Shown: in pieces, positions 36,743-45,664 of the stretch
Position numbering within the stretch: position 1 is the first letter of the stretch
Layout: every line of letters starts with the position of its first letter
NCBI GenBank assembly: GCA_002772745.1
Contig: PFDV01000005.1
Span: 31,609 to 95,608 of the forward strand
Direction of reading: 5' to 3'
Source of the DNA: Candidatus Peregrinibacteria bacterium CG10_big_fil_rev_8_21_14_0_10_55_24
GTDB lineage: Bacteria > Patescibacteriota > Gracilibacteria > Peribacterales > Peribacteraceae
DNA length: 64,000 nucleotides
Translations under genes and position numbers: made by a program
Notes under the pieces: model-generated
The model's database searches: none
Told to the model about the DNA's origin: nothing
Seen by the model: the letters and a program-made list of their open reading frames with translations, nothing else

Positions 36743-38686
36743 ATGGTGATAGAATCTTTAGCCCCTTCCGTTTCTGCCATGGTGCAGCACGCTGCGACGT
36801 TCACCGCACTCATCCAGGGTATCCAGGAGCGTACGCCGTCCTTCAACGCCGGTCGGGTGTTGGAGGGGTACCGTTTTGCGCGGGACCTGTACGCCGACGA
36901 GCAGCACTGGAGCGGCATGTCGATCATTGACCATGCGTTGGGCGTTCTCGAGATTCTGGCGCCGTTTGAGCCGGACGAGGACGCCATACTCGCGTGTCTT
37001 CTGCATCATGCTCTCCTTACACCCAACGCGGTAACGCTGACGGAACTTGAGGATCATTTTGGGTCGGACGTTCGGCAACTGGTAAGTGGTGTGCATCTCC
37101 TCACGTCGCTTATGCATGGAGAACGGAACTCCATCGGTGATCTTCGTCTTATGCTCCTGAGTGTTTCCGATGACGTGCGTACCATTCTCATTACACTTTG
37201 TGATCGCTGCTTCGTGCTCAACTCTGTCGGCGCACTTCCGCGCATGCGCGCCCGAACCATCGCGAGCGATGTTCTCAATCTCTACGCTCCCGTCGCCGCT
37301 CGTTTGGGTATCTACTCGCTCAAGCACGAGCTTGAGCGACGGGCATTCCCGATCTGTTACCCTTCCGATGCCGAACGCATCACAGGGCAGCTCTCGGAGT
37401 TGCACAGAGCAACCGGCGACTTTCTCACTGCGACGGCCCGAGTCCTGGAGCAGCATTGTGTCGAGAATGGTCTCCATGTCCAGCTTGAGTGCCGAGAGAA
37501 ACAGGCGTACAGCATCTTCCGCAAGCTGGATTCCAAGAGTCTCTCTTCTGTTGAGGATATCTACGATCTCTTTGCCATTCGCGTCATCGTTTCCACCCCT
37601 GAGGAGTGTTACCGTGTTCTCGGTCTGCTCCACACTCTCGGGCGTCCCTTGGCACACCGCTTCAAGGATTACATCGCGTTTCCCAAGCCGAATGGATACC
37701 AGAGCCTGCACACCACGCTGGCGCAACTGCCCTATGCGCCTAAAGATACGGCTATCGAGGTGCAAGTACGTACTCATGCGATGCATCGCGAGGCCAAATA
37801 CGGAGTTGCCGCGCACTGGAGTTACAAAGAGTACGGCGCAACGCGGCAGGCGATGGAGCATGTGCAACTCAAGAAAATGCTCACGGCCCAAGAGCCGGTT
37901 TTGGAAGATGCAGTACACCGGCAATCTCTGGCCGATCATATCTTCGTGCTCACGCCCAAAGGCGATGTCATAGAATTGCCCGAGGGGGCAACGCTGCTCG
38001 ACTTTGCATTCCAGGTGCACACAGATCTTGGGCTCTCTTTCCGCTCTGCTCGCGTAAATGGGGGCATTGTTCCTCTCGATTACCAACTGGAGAACGGCGA
38101 TGTTGTGGAAATCCTCAAGTACCGTACGCCCCGTCCTTCGCCGCAATGGATGCAGATGCTTAGGATGGCTTCGTCGCGCTCCAAGCTCAAGCGCTACCTC
38201 AACACGCAGCGTCGGACGGAATTCGTCGCACGTGGTCGCGAACTCCTCAATGCGGAACTGCGTCGTCATGGTTTGCCGGCGCTCGATGGCGATCTTACGT
38301 TCCTTCGATCTTGTGATGGAGAAGACCTGCCGCTTGCTCGGCGTGAAGATCTCCTCATGAAGATTGGGCAGGATTCGGAGCGCGCCTCGTCGGTGCTCCA
38401 GCGTCTCGATGCGCTCAGAGGATCCATCCCTTCCGTGACGATGGAACGACCGCAAAAATCCCGCGCAGAGCACCAGCATGAACACGTCGTGCTTGAGGGG
38501 GAGATGCCGATGCCCACTCGTTATGCAAAGTGCTGCAAACCTCAGGAAGATACGCGCGTGCCGATCATCGGCATTGTGAACCGTTTGGGCGAGGTCATGA
38601 TCCACCGGCGGACGTGCAGAATGCTCAAGAACGCTAATCCCGAGCGCCAAATTGGGGCCATGTGGAAGCAGACGGTTCGTTCCTAG
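36743..38686 (+). CDS. bifunctional (p)ppGpp synthetase/hydrolase-family protein (HD - RelA/SpoT - TGS)
   Basis: HD-like region, YDLFAIRVIV, FPKPNGYQSLHTT, TPKGDVIELPEGATLLDFAF. Confidence 0.92.
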   Translation: MVIESLAPSVSAMVQHAATFTALIQGIQERTPSFNAGRVLEGYRFARDLYADEQHWSGMSIIDHALGVLEILAPFEPDEDAILACLLHHALLTPNAVTLTELEDHFGSDVRQLVSGVHLLTSLMHGERNSIGDLRLMLLSVSDDVRTILITLCDRCFVLNSVGALPRMRARTIASDVLNLYAPVAARLGIYSLKHELERRAFPICYPSDAERITGQLSELHRATGDFLTATARVLEQHCVENGLHVQLECREKQAYSIFRKLDSKSLSSVEDIYDLFAIRVIVSTPEECYRVLGLLHTLGRPLAHRFKDYIAFPKPNGYQSLHTTLAQLPYAPKDTAIEVQVRTHAMHREAKYGVAAHWSYKEYGATRQAMEHVQLKKMLTAQEPVLEDAVHRQSLADHIFVLTPKGDVIELPEGATLLDFAFQVHTDLGLSFRSARVNGGIVPLDYQLENGDVVEILKYRTPRPSPQWMQMLRMASSRSKLKRYLNTQRRTEFVARGRELLNAELRRHGLPALDGDLTFLRSCDGEDLPLARREDLLMKIGQDSERASSVLQRLDALRGSIPSVTMERPQKSRAEHQHEHVVLEGEMPMPTRYAKCCKPQEDTRVPIIGIVNRLGEVMIHRRTCRMLKNANPERQIGAMWKQTVRS

Positions 38687-38790
38687 ACGCTCTTTTGCGG
38701 TCGGGAACAGCTGCTCTCGTTCCATGGAAAATGAGAGCGCCCCTTCGTATGCGCGGGTGACGGATGCTCAGTGTCTTCATCGAAGCCGTA

Positions 38791-40086
38791 TCAGGCACTG
38801 AGCAGGTCTTCTATGAGGCGCTCCAGGCGCTTCTGCCACTTGAGCTGATGCCAACCTTGGAAGTCCTTCTGGAAGTTGGGGGATACCCGCTCGCGTTCTT
38901 CGGGTGAGAGCGGGGAAAGATAGGCGGTAACTGCCTGTTCCATCTCTCCATCGGTAAGATCAATCTCGCGCTCCTCCGCAATTTTCTGGATGCCGAAGCG
39001 CAGAGTCAGCCGGTTCTCCGCCTGTTTGCGCATGTCCGCCGTGAGTTCGTCGGCCTTCTTGCCGCTCTTGGAAAGCCACTGCTCCAGTGTCAGATTCTTC
39101 CGTTCCAGCTCGGCGCCGAATCGCTCCAGGATGTCACGTTCCTCTTCCTCGACCAGTTCCGGTGCAAGGTCGACCACCGTTGCTTCCCGGATGCGCTTGA
39201 GGAGTTCCTCCTCCCGTCGGCGATGTTCGATCTGTTCTTCCTGGGTACGGAGCGATTCCTCCACACGCTTGCGGAACGCATCCACCGATTGCTCTCCCAG
39301 TTGTTCCTTGACGAATGCATCCGTGAGCTGAGGTTTTTCCACACTCTCCACCTTCGTCACCGTTACATGGAACGTGACAGGTTTCCCCGCCAGCGCTTGG
39401 GCGTGGTACTTTTCCGGGAAGGTGAGCGTGAAGGTCTTTGCATCGCCGCGCTTCATGCCGATGAGTTCCTCCTCGAACCCGGGGATGAGCGTTTTGCTTC
39501 CCAGCAGGACCGTGTGGCCCGAGGTGCGCGTCCCTGCAACTTCCTTCTTCGCCGAATCTTCTCCCCAGAAATCCATCGTGACTTGATCGCCCTCCTGGGC
39601 CGCCCTCTCCACCTCCTGAGTTTTTTGATGTTGAGAGAGCACGTAGTCCATCATGCGATCGATGTCTTTGGGGTCGATCTTCACCTCTTTGCGATCCACG
39701 CGGATCTTGCTCGCGCCTTTCACTTTCACGTCAGGATGTTCGACAAACGTGATCGTAACTGTGAGAGGATCGCGACTCTGCGCTTCCACTTTGGGTGCCA
39801 TGATGGGTTTGAGATCATGCTCCTCCACAAGTCGTTTGAAGGTCGAGGGCATCAGGGCGCGTACGGTTTCTTCTAAAAGAGCGCCCGGGTCCACGCGTTC
39901 GCGCAACATCTTCGGGGGCACTTTCCCGGGACGGAACCCCGGGATGCGTACCGCTTCGCCAAGTTTCGCAAGTGCCTGGGTTTCTGCCGGGGAGATTTCC
40001 TGAGCGGAAAACGTCACCGTGCACACGATGCGGTTGCCCTTTAGGCGCTTGGGAGCTGCGGTGGATTGCACAGGTTTCGCAGACAT
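38791..40086 (-). CDS. tig: trigger factor
   Basis: IPGFRPGKVPPKML signature, FKBP-like middle domain. Confidence 0.92.
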   Translation of the reverse strand: MSAKPVQSTAAPKRLKGNRIVCTVTFSAQEISPAETQALAKLGEAVRIPGFRPGKVPPKMLRERVDPGALLEETVRALMPSTFKRLVEEHDLKPIMAPKVEAQSRDPLTVTITFVEHPDVKVKGASKIRVDRKEVKIDPKDIDRMMDYVLSQHQKTQEVERAAQEGDQVTMDFWGEDSAKKEVAGTRTSGHTVLLGSKTLIPGFEEELIGMKRGDAKTFTLTFPEKYHAQALAGKPVTFHVTVTKVESVEKPQLTDAFVKEQLGEQSVDAFRKRVEESLRTQEEQIEHRRREEELLKRIREATVVDLAPELVEEEERDILERFGAELERKNLTLEQWLSKSGKKADELTADMRKQAENRLTLRFGIQKIAEEREIDLTDGEMEQAVTAYLSPLSPEERERVSPNFQKDFQGWHQLKWQKRLERLIEDLLSA

Positions 40087-40100
40087 GCAGTGGAGGGGAA

Positions 40101-41006
40101 TCAGTCCCGTTTCCTCCAGTACACCAGGAGTGGCGTGGCCAGGAAGATGGAGGAATACGTACCGACGATACAGCCTACAATGAGCGTAAGCACGAACCAC
40201 CGGATACTCTGTGACCCCAAGAAGACGAGGGCGAAGAGCATGATGAGTGTGGAGAAGACCGTATTGATGGTGCGCGTGAGGCTCTCGTTGAGACTGCGCT
40301 CGCACACGGCGGCAAACGGCTCGTTACGCTCCTGTGTGAGAACGTTATCGCGAATACGATCGAAGATAACGATGGTGTCATTGACGGAGTATCCGATAAT
40401 CGTGAGCAGAGCCGTCACAAAAAGCGTATCCATTTCAAATGATGTCCAGTGGCTCAAGAGGACGAAGATCCCCACGGTTACGGCCACATCGTGCAGCAGG
40501 GAAACAACGGCAATGATACCGAAACGCCAGGGGCTTAAGCGCCGCGGAACTTTGCGGAATGCGAATGCGAGGTACACCACGATGGCGACGCTGGCGATGG
40601 CGAGGGCCATGAGCGATCGGCGTTTGAGAGTCGCGCCGACCGTCGGTCCGATGGTCGTGAATTGCAGCTCATCGGTCTCCCCCAATGTCGTTGACAGATG
40701 TTCGATCAATGCGAGGTGTTCTTCATTGGAAAGATCACGCAGGCGAATGAGCATCGTTTGTGATCGCGTTGAGGAAATAGAGAAACTTCCGATTCCTTCT
40801 CCGGTATCAAAGGTGACAGAAGCCAGTGCTTTCTGAAGGTCTTCCTTGGTCGCAGAACTGGGGATCTTAAGCTCCACGAGCGTGCCTCCCGTAAAATCAA
40901 TGCTCAGTTTGGGCCCGGGGACGATGAGGAGCACTACGCCGCTTATGGCGGCTATGGTGGAGAACGTGAGGAAGAATTTTGCCGGCCTTAAGAAGGGGAT
41001 TGTCAT
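40101..41006 (-). CDS. secF: protein translocase subunit SecF
   Basis: LSIDFTGGTLVEL, YSVNDTIVIFDRIRDN. Confidence 0.94.
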   Translation of the reverse strand: MTIPFLRPAKFFLTFSTIAAISGVVLLIVPGPKLSIDFTGGTLVELKIPSSATKEDLQKALASVTFDTGEGIGSFSISSTRSQTMLIRLRDLSNEEHLALIEHLSTTLGETDELQFTTIGPTVGATLKRRSLMALAIASVAIVVYLAFAFRKVPRRLSPWRFGIIAVVSLLHDVAVTVGIFVLLSHWTSFEMDTLFVTALLTIIGYSVNDTIVIFDRIRDNVLTQERNEPFAAVCERSLNESLTRTINTVFSTLIMLFALVFLGSQSIRWFVLTLIVGCIVGTYSSIFLATPLLVYWRKRD

Positions 41007-41064
41007 GGTGTTTGAGCAGAAATATCGCGGACTGGGGCAGGGTAGCGGGTTTACAAGGGGGAAT

Positions 41065-42471
41065 CTAGCGATTGACCGGGGAGTTCTCTGAGGATGCCGC
41101 ACGCACGGAGAGTGTCGTCGTTTGTGCAGAGCTTTCCATAGACCACATCAGCGTTCTCGATAGCTGGGGCAACAGGGGGGCGAAGCCCTCGACATTGAGA
41201 AATGGCGCATACTTTTGGGTGATGGGTGCCCAGAGCTCGGTGTCGATCCAGCCATCTGCGAAACGTGTTCCGGGAATGAGCCCGGAGAGGACGGGAGAAA
41301 CTACAGTGTCCTTTGGCTGTAGCGCATCCGTCACGGCCCTGATGTCGTTGCCCATGACGAACGTGCCGCCCCGTTGTGCCGTTACAAATTGGATGCCGTC
41401 TCCTCTCGTGGTGAGCAGAATCTTCCACTGCTCCGTTTTCTGAAGCAGGAGTTCTTCGGTTTGCATTTCCCCCATGCGGATGTCCTTGGATGTAAAGCGA
41501 TGATCGAGCGTACGCGTTACGACATGCGTAGCAGGGTGTGCGGAACGAAATGCCGCATGGAGGTTTGTGAGAGTTTCCTCCACGTTCTGCCTGTTGTTCC
41601 CGACGCTCTCCATGGTGAAGAATGCTCCGGAAGCCGTGGTACCTATGTTCAGTGTTGTGGGTCCGGAGAGGAGGGGGAGAATGCCGTAACGCAGTTGGAT
41701 TTCCTTTCCGAATGTTTTCTCCAGAAGACCATTGATAGCGCCAAAGAGCGCACTGCGCGTTTCTTCGCTGGCATGCGTTTCTATGTGTGAGTACAGCGTC
41801 TGTACATCTGCAATGCGTAGGAGCAGAGCGCTCCCTGTACTCGCTGTGTGCACGGTTGCGGGCAGCGAGTGTGTTGCTGGCCGTTGTTCTCCAAACCAAG
41901 ATATCTGCACGTCATCTCCTCTCCGTAGAACAGAGACGTACGTTTGCTGTGGCGGATGAAGGAGCGCGAAGAGTTCTTCCATGATGGTCTGTGATGCAGG
42001 AAGCACGTCTGTTTTTAGGAATATCCAAGGCGTGTTTCTCTGTTGCAGTCGTGCGAGTGCTCGATATGCATTGAGCGCGCTTACGGTGTTCTGTGTTTGG
42101 AAGAAATGAGCGTTCTCTGGTTGGGACAGCACGACGGCGTATCGTCCCATCGTGAGTGCATCTGCATTTCGCCGTGTTGTGGAGAGAGAGGAAAAAATCG
42201 CCGTGCTTCCATCATGGAAGAGTGCAACGGCATCGCAGTCTTTCGGTACGTCAGCGAGTGCGGGGAAGAGCGGTTCGAGCAGGCGCACATCCTCCTCCAT
42301 TGGTGCTGTGAGCAGGGCTGCAGTCTGTTGCGCTGGCAGAAAATCTGCCGGCGTGTTCCCCATGGCGGTCAGCTGGGCGGTCATGATGGCGATGAGAACG
42401 AACACCACCGCCCCGGCCACTACGGCGAGCGTGATCGTACCTACGGTGCGCAGGACAGAAGGCAGCTGCAT
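41065..42471 (-). CDS. hypothetical secreted/anchored protein
   Basis: N-terminal TM anchor, long conserved-codon ORF. Confidence 0.6.
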   Translation of the reverse strand: MQLPSVLRTVGTITLAVVAGAVVFVLIAIMTAQLTAMGNTPADFLPAQQTAALLTAPMEEDVRLLEPLFPALADVPKDCDAVALFHDGSTAIFSSLSTTRRNADALTMGRYAVVLSQPENAHFFQTQNTVSALNAYRALARLQQRNTPWIFLKTDVLPASQTIMEELFALLHPPQQTYVSVLRRGDDVQISWFGEQRPATHSLPATVHTASTGSALLLRIADVQTLYSHIETHASEETRSALFGAINGLLEKTFGKEIQLRYGILPLLSGPTTLNIGTTASGAFFTMESVGNNRQNVEETLTNLHAAFRSAHPATHVVTRTLDHRFTSKDIRMGEMQTEELLLQKTEQWKILLTTRGDGIQFVTAQRGGTFVMGNDIRAVTDALQPKDTVVSPVLSGLIPGTRFADGWIDTELWAPITQKYAPFLNVEGFAPLLPQLSRTLMWSMESSAQTTTLSVRAASSENSPVNR

Positions 42472-42569
42472 GGCTCCCTCTACTCTAGAGATCCTGACGC
42501 TGCATGCAAAGAAGACTCCTCATGTTGGTATGATCCAGTATCCAGGGACACTGTCTCCATCTCCATACG

Positions 42570-43886
42570 TCATATTTCCTGCATTCCCTGCAGGAGTTCC
42601 CGCGCCTCCATCAGTGCAGGATTGAGTATCAGGGCCTTCTCGAGCGCGGTACGGGCTTCCGTGTTGCGGTCTGTCTGAATACTGGTTTTCCCAAGGAGCA
42701 GGAACGCACGGGCATCCTCCGGCCAGCGCTGGGAGGCTTCTTTTGCTTTGACGTAGGCCTCTTCCGTGTTGCCGATGATGGTGCTTGCCGTGATGAAGCC
42801 CTCAAAGGTTTCTACCGTTGCGCGCTCCTCGCGCGTGAGGGCCTCGTACTGCTCGAGTGCAAGCAGCGTATCGCCTTCCTCCAGCGCTTCCTGAGCGATG
42901 AGCATGCGCACTTCGGATCCTGGTTCGAATCCGTTGACGAGCGCGTACTCAAGGAAGGTGATTGCATTGCGGTGCTGCGCGAGCGCGGCGTATGCGCGTC
43001 CCAAGAAGTACTGAATCTCGGGCTTCTGTGGATCTAAGTTGTACGCCTGTTCCAAGGATTCCAGCGACTCCTGCGCACGTTCCGTAACAAGCTCGCAGTA
43101 CCCCTGTACGATCCATGCATCGCGGTAGTTGGGTTCCGTCGATGTCACTTGGACCAGGAGCGGCAAAGCGAGTTCGCATTCCTGCACCTGTGCAAGGGCG
43201 CGGGAGAGCAAGGTGATGAGGTGGAGGTTCGAGCCTTCCGGGAAGAGCGCAAACTCGTCATACGCCGCTTGCAGTGTATGGGCGTAGGAGCGCAGCACGG
43301 GTTCCCAGCCATTCATCACCTGTGCGAGTTCCTGCTGGGCGATGGTGTGGTCGCCCTGGATGGTGGCGAGGAGTGCCAGACCGTAATGTTTCTGCGGGGA
43401 TTCCTGCGCATTGGTCAGGAGCTCCTGTGCCTTGAGGAGTTCGCCTGATCGCAATTCCAAAACACTCTCCAGAAGCAGCAGGTCTTCCGCGCGTGCTCCG
43501 GCGTCGCGCATCTTGCGGATCGTGGCGCGTACGCCGATGGTATCACGGCGTTGCAGCTGTGCCTGGGCCAGCTTCCTGAATGCGGGGAGGCCTCCGTCTT
43601 CCTTTACCGCCTTCTCGTAGAGTTCCTGCGCCTCTTTCCACTGTCCGCGCAGTGCGAGCAAGTCCCCCTGCCGCAGGGCAACAAGGGCTTCGTCACGTGG
43701 GTCAATGGGTGGCAGGGGCAGGCGTTCCTCGGTTTCCGTACCGCTGGTGGTCACTCCCGGGATTGCCAGCGGTCCCACGAGGATGTTCGTTGATTGCATG
43801 ATCTGCCACCATAGGAATACGACAATTGCCCCGGTGCATGCGAGCGCCAACAGAATCGGGACGACAATGCGAAGAGGAACCTTCAT
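42570..43886 (-). CDS. TPR repeat protein, membrane anchored
   Basis: multiple TPR-like helices (PEIQYFLGRAYAALAQHRNAITFLEYAL). Confidence 0.8.
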   Translation of the reverse strand: MKVPLRIVVPILLALACTGAIVVFLWWQIMQSTNILVGPLAIPGVTTSGTETEERLPLPPIDPRDEALVALRQGDLLALRGQWKEAQELYEKAVKEDGGLPAFRKLAQAQLQRRDTIGVRATIRKMRDAGARAEDLLLLESVLELRSGELLKAQELLTNAQESPQKHYGLALLATIQGDHTIAQQELAQVMNGWEPVLRSYAHTLQAAYDEFALFPEGSNLHLITLLSRALAQVQECELALPLLVQVTSTEPNYRDAWIVQGYCELVTERAQESLESLEQAYNLDPQKPEIQYFLGRAYAALAQHRNAITFLEYALVNGFEPGSEVRMLIAQEALEEGDTLLALEQYEALTREERATVETFEGFITASTIIGNTEEAYVKAKEASQRWPEDARAFLLLGKTSIQTDRNTEARTALEKALILNPALMEARELLQGMQEI

Positions 43887-44020
43887 GTGGGGGAGAAGAC
43901 TACCAACGTTCTATGCAGGACGCTAGGAAGGGAAGTTGTCATCCTCAGCCGAAAACCTTGCAATGACGAAAATGCGAATGGCACGCACGGCCTTCGCTTT
44001 GGGAATTTATTTGCTGCAAA

Positions 44021-44638
44021 TCACATATCCTCCTCCACCTGTGGTGTGAGCTCGCCATCCGCATCGCTACTCGAAGATTTGGCGATCGTGGCTCTTGCAG
44101 CGGCTTCGGAAAGCTGTTTGGGGATCACCGCTTCCACGGCACCCCACTTGGCTTCGCTGCCCTTGGGAAGCAGGATCGTCACCTGGTCTCCCACTTCGGC
44201 ACGGTAGAACGTTACGGAAGCAAGGAGCACGCGTAATGCTTTGCCCTCGGCGAGCACCTTGTACTGACCGTCTTCCTGAATCAGAACGCCAACGATTGTG
44301 CGGCGCTCTACGGGAGCGATTTGCTTGTAGATGAACTTCCCCTCATCGGTGATGGTGAGCTTCATGCCATCGCCTTCGACAAGTTTGCTCTTACTGGCGT
44401 AGTTGGCCGGAACGGGATAGGTCTGACTGTTGCCATCCACCATGTTCTGTCCGTCGAAAATTCCCTCAATCACTCTGCCGCTCACGGAGGTGCTCATGCT
44501 GCTTGCCCTGGAGACGATACGCTCGCGGTCCGTATCCACCACACCCGTGAGATCCCGCAGGAGCGCATGGGCTGTTTTCAATGAGGACATCGCCGTATCG
44601 ATGAGTTCCTGGATTTGGAGCAGTTTGTCGTCGGACAT
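44021..44638 (-). CDS. hypothetical protein
   Basis: MSDDKLLQIQELIDTAMSSLKTAHALL...; operon position. Confidence 0.6.
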   Translation of the reverse strand: MSDDKLLQIQELIDTAMSSLKTAHALLRDLTGVVDTDRERIVSRASSMSTSVSGRVIEGIFDGQNMVDGNSQTYPVPANYASKSKLVEGDGMKLTITDEGKFIYKQIAPVERRTIVGVLIQEDGQYKVLAEGKALRVLLASVTFYRAEVGDQVTILLPKGSEAKWGAVEAVIPKQLSEAAARATIAKSSSSDADGELTPQVEEDM

Positions 44639-44655
44639 GGCACGCAAGGGGAGGA

Positions 44656-45660
44656 TCAGAGCGGGCGGGCCGCGACATCAAGATCCACACTCTGGAGTTT
44701 CCTGTGTATCTCGCTGTCTGTGAGCAGCCCCGCCTGGGCGCCGATTGCGCCCACAACACTCGCTGCGTTTATGGTACCTGCCTTGAGCGCTGTTGGCAAG
44801 TCTTTGCCCGTGAGAAGAGCCCATGTCATGCCGGTATCAAAGGCGTCCCCAGCGCCCGTCGTGTCCACAGTTTCTGTGTTGAGAATAGAACAGGAGAAGA
44901 GCTGTTTCCCATCGGATGCGATGGTGCCGTTCTTCCCATCGGTCACGCAGATGTTCTTTGTTCCTATCTCTACTGCGGTACGAATGGCCTGCTCAGGAGA
45001 GTCTGCTTGCAAGAACCGCATTGCCTCCTCCTTATTGAGGAGCAGTAGATCGGTGTGTGCGAGGAGTTTGCGATTGTTCGGTTCCGTAATACCCGCATCA
45101 ATCTGACAGCCGCCGGGGTTCCAGGTGAAGCGAGGATTCCCTTCGGCGGCAAGAATGTCGATGAGATCATCTTGGATGACGCAGCTGCCTTCTTGGATAT
45201 GGTTGAGCACCACCCAATCCACGGCGGACGCAGTCTCTTTACCAAAATTTGCGTCATGAAGGTGCGTGTTCGTTCCCGGTGTGTAGAGAATCACGCGCTC
45301 ACCGCCGCCAGAAGAGAGAATGATGGAAAAGCTGGAGACTTCGTTCTCCACTACGGTTGCGCACTCCACGTCCACTCCTTCGCTCTTCAAATTCTCCAGG
45401 AGTTTCTCTCCCCATTGGTCACTTCCGATTACGCCGCAGAATCCTGCTGAGCAGCCCAGGCGCGCGAGACCGACAGCCGTATTGGATGCACCCCCTCCGC
45501 ACGTTTCGATGACTTCCTTCACTTGCACTTTCTCTCCCAGGGGCAGTGCGAGCGATCGCACTTCCTTACACTCATGCACCAGTTGCTTGTCCGTACGTAC
45601 GAACAGGTCGTAGGTCGCTCCGCCGATGGACATGGTGCGGGGACGGCGAGAGGATTCCAT
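44656..45660 (-). CDS. PfkB-family carbohydrate kinase
   Basis: CGGGASNTAVGLARLG, DTTGAGDAFDTGMTWAL. Confidence 0.9.
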   Translation of the reverse strand: MESSRRPRTMSIGGATYDLFVRTDKQLVHECKEVRSLALPLGEKVQVKEVIETCGGGASNTAVGLARLGCSAGFCGVIGSDQWGEKLLENLKSEGVDVECATVVENEVSSFSIILSSGGGERVILYTPGTNTHLHDANFGKETASAVDWVVLNHIQEGSCVIQDDLIDILAAEGNPRFTWNPGGCQIDAGITEPNNRKLLAHTDLLLLNKEEAMRFLQADSPEQAIRTAVEIGTKNICVTDGKNGTIASDGKQLFSCSILNTETVDTTGAGDAFDTGMTWALLTGKDLPTALKAGTINAASVVGAIGAQAGLLTDSEIHRKLQSVDLDVAARPL

Positions 45661-45664
45661 GGGA

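Noticed and set aside
36758-38725. 655-aa ORF antisense to the RelA/SpoT gene
   Set aside because: Mirror ORF on the opposite strand of a clearly conserved gene; low-complexity-like translation with no recognisable domain. Codon bias at this GC easily opens this frame.
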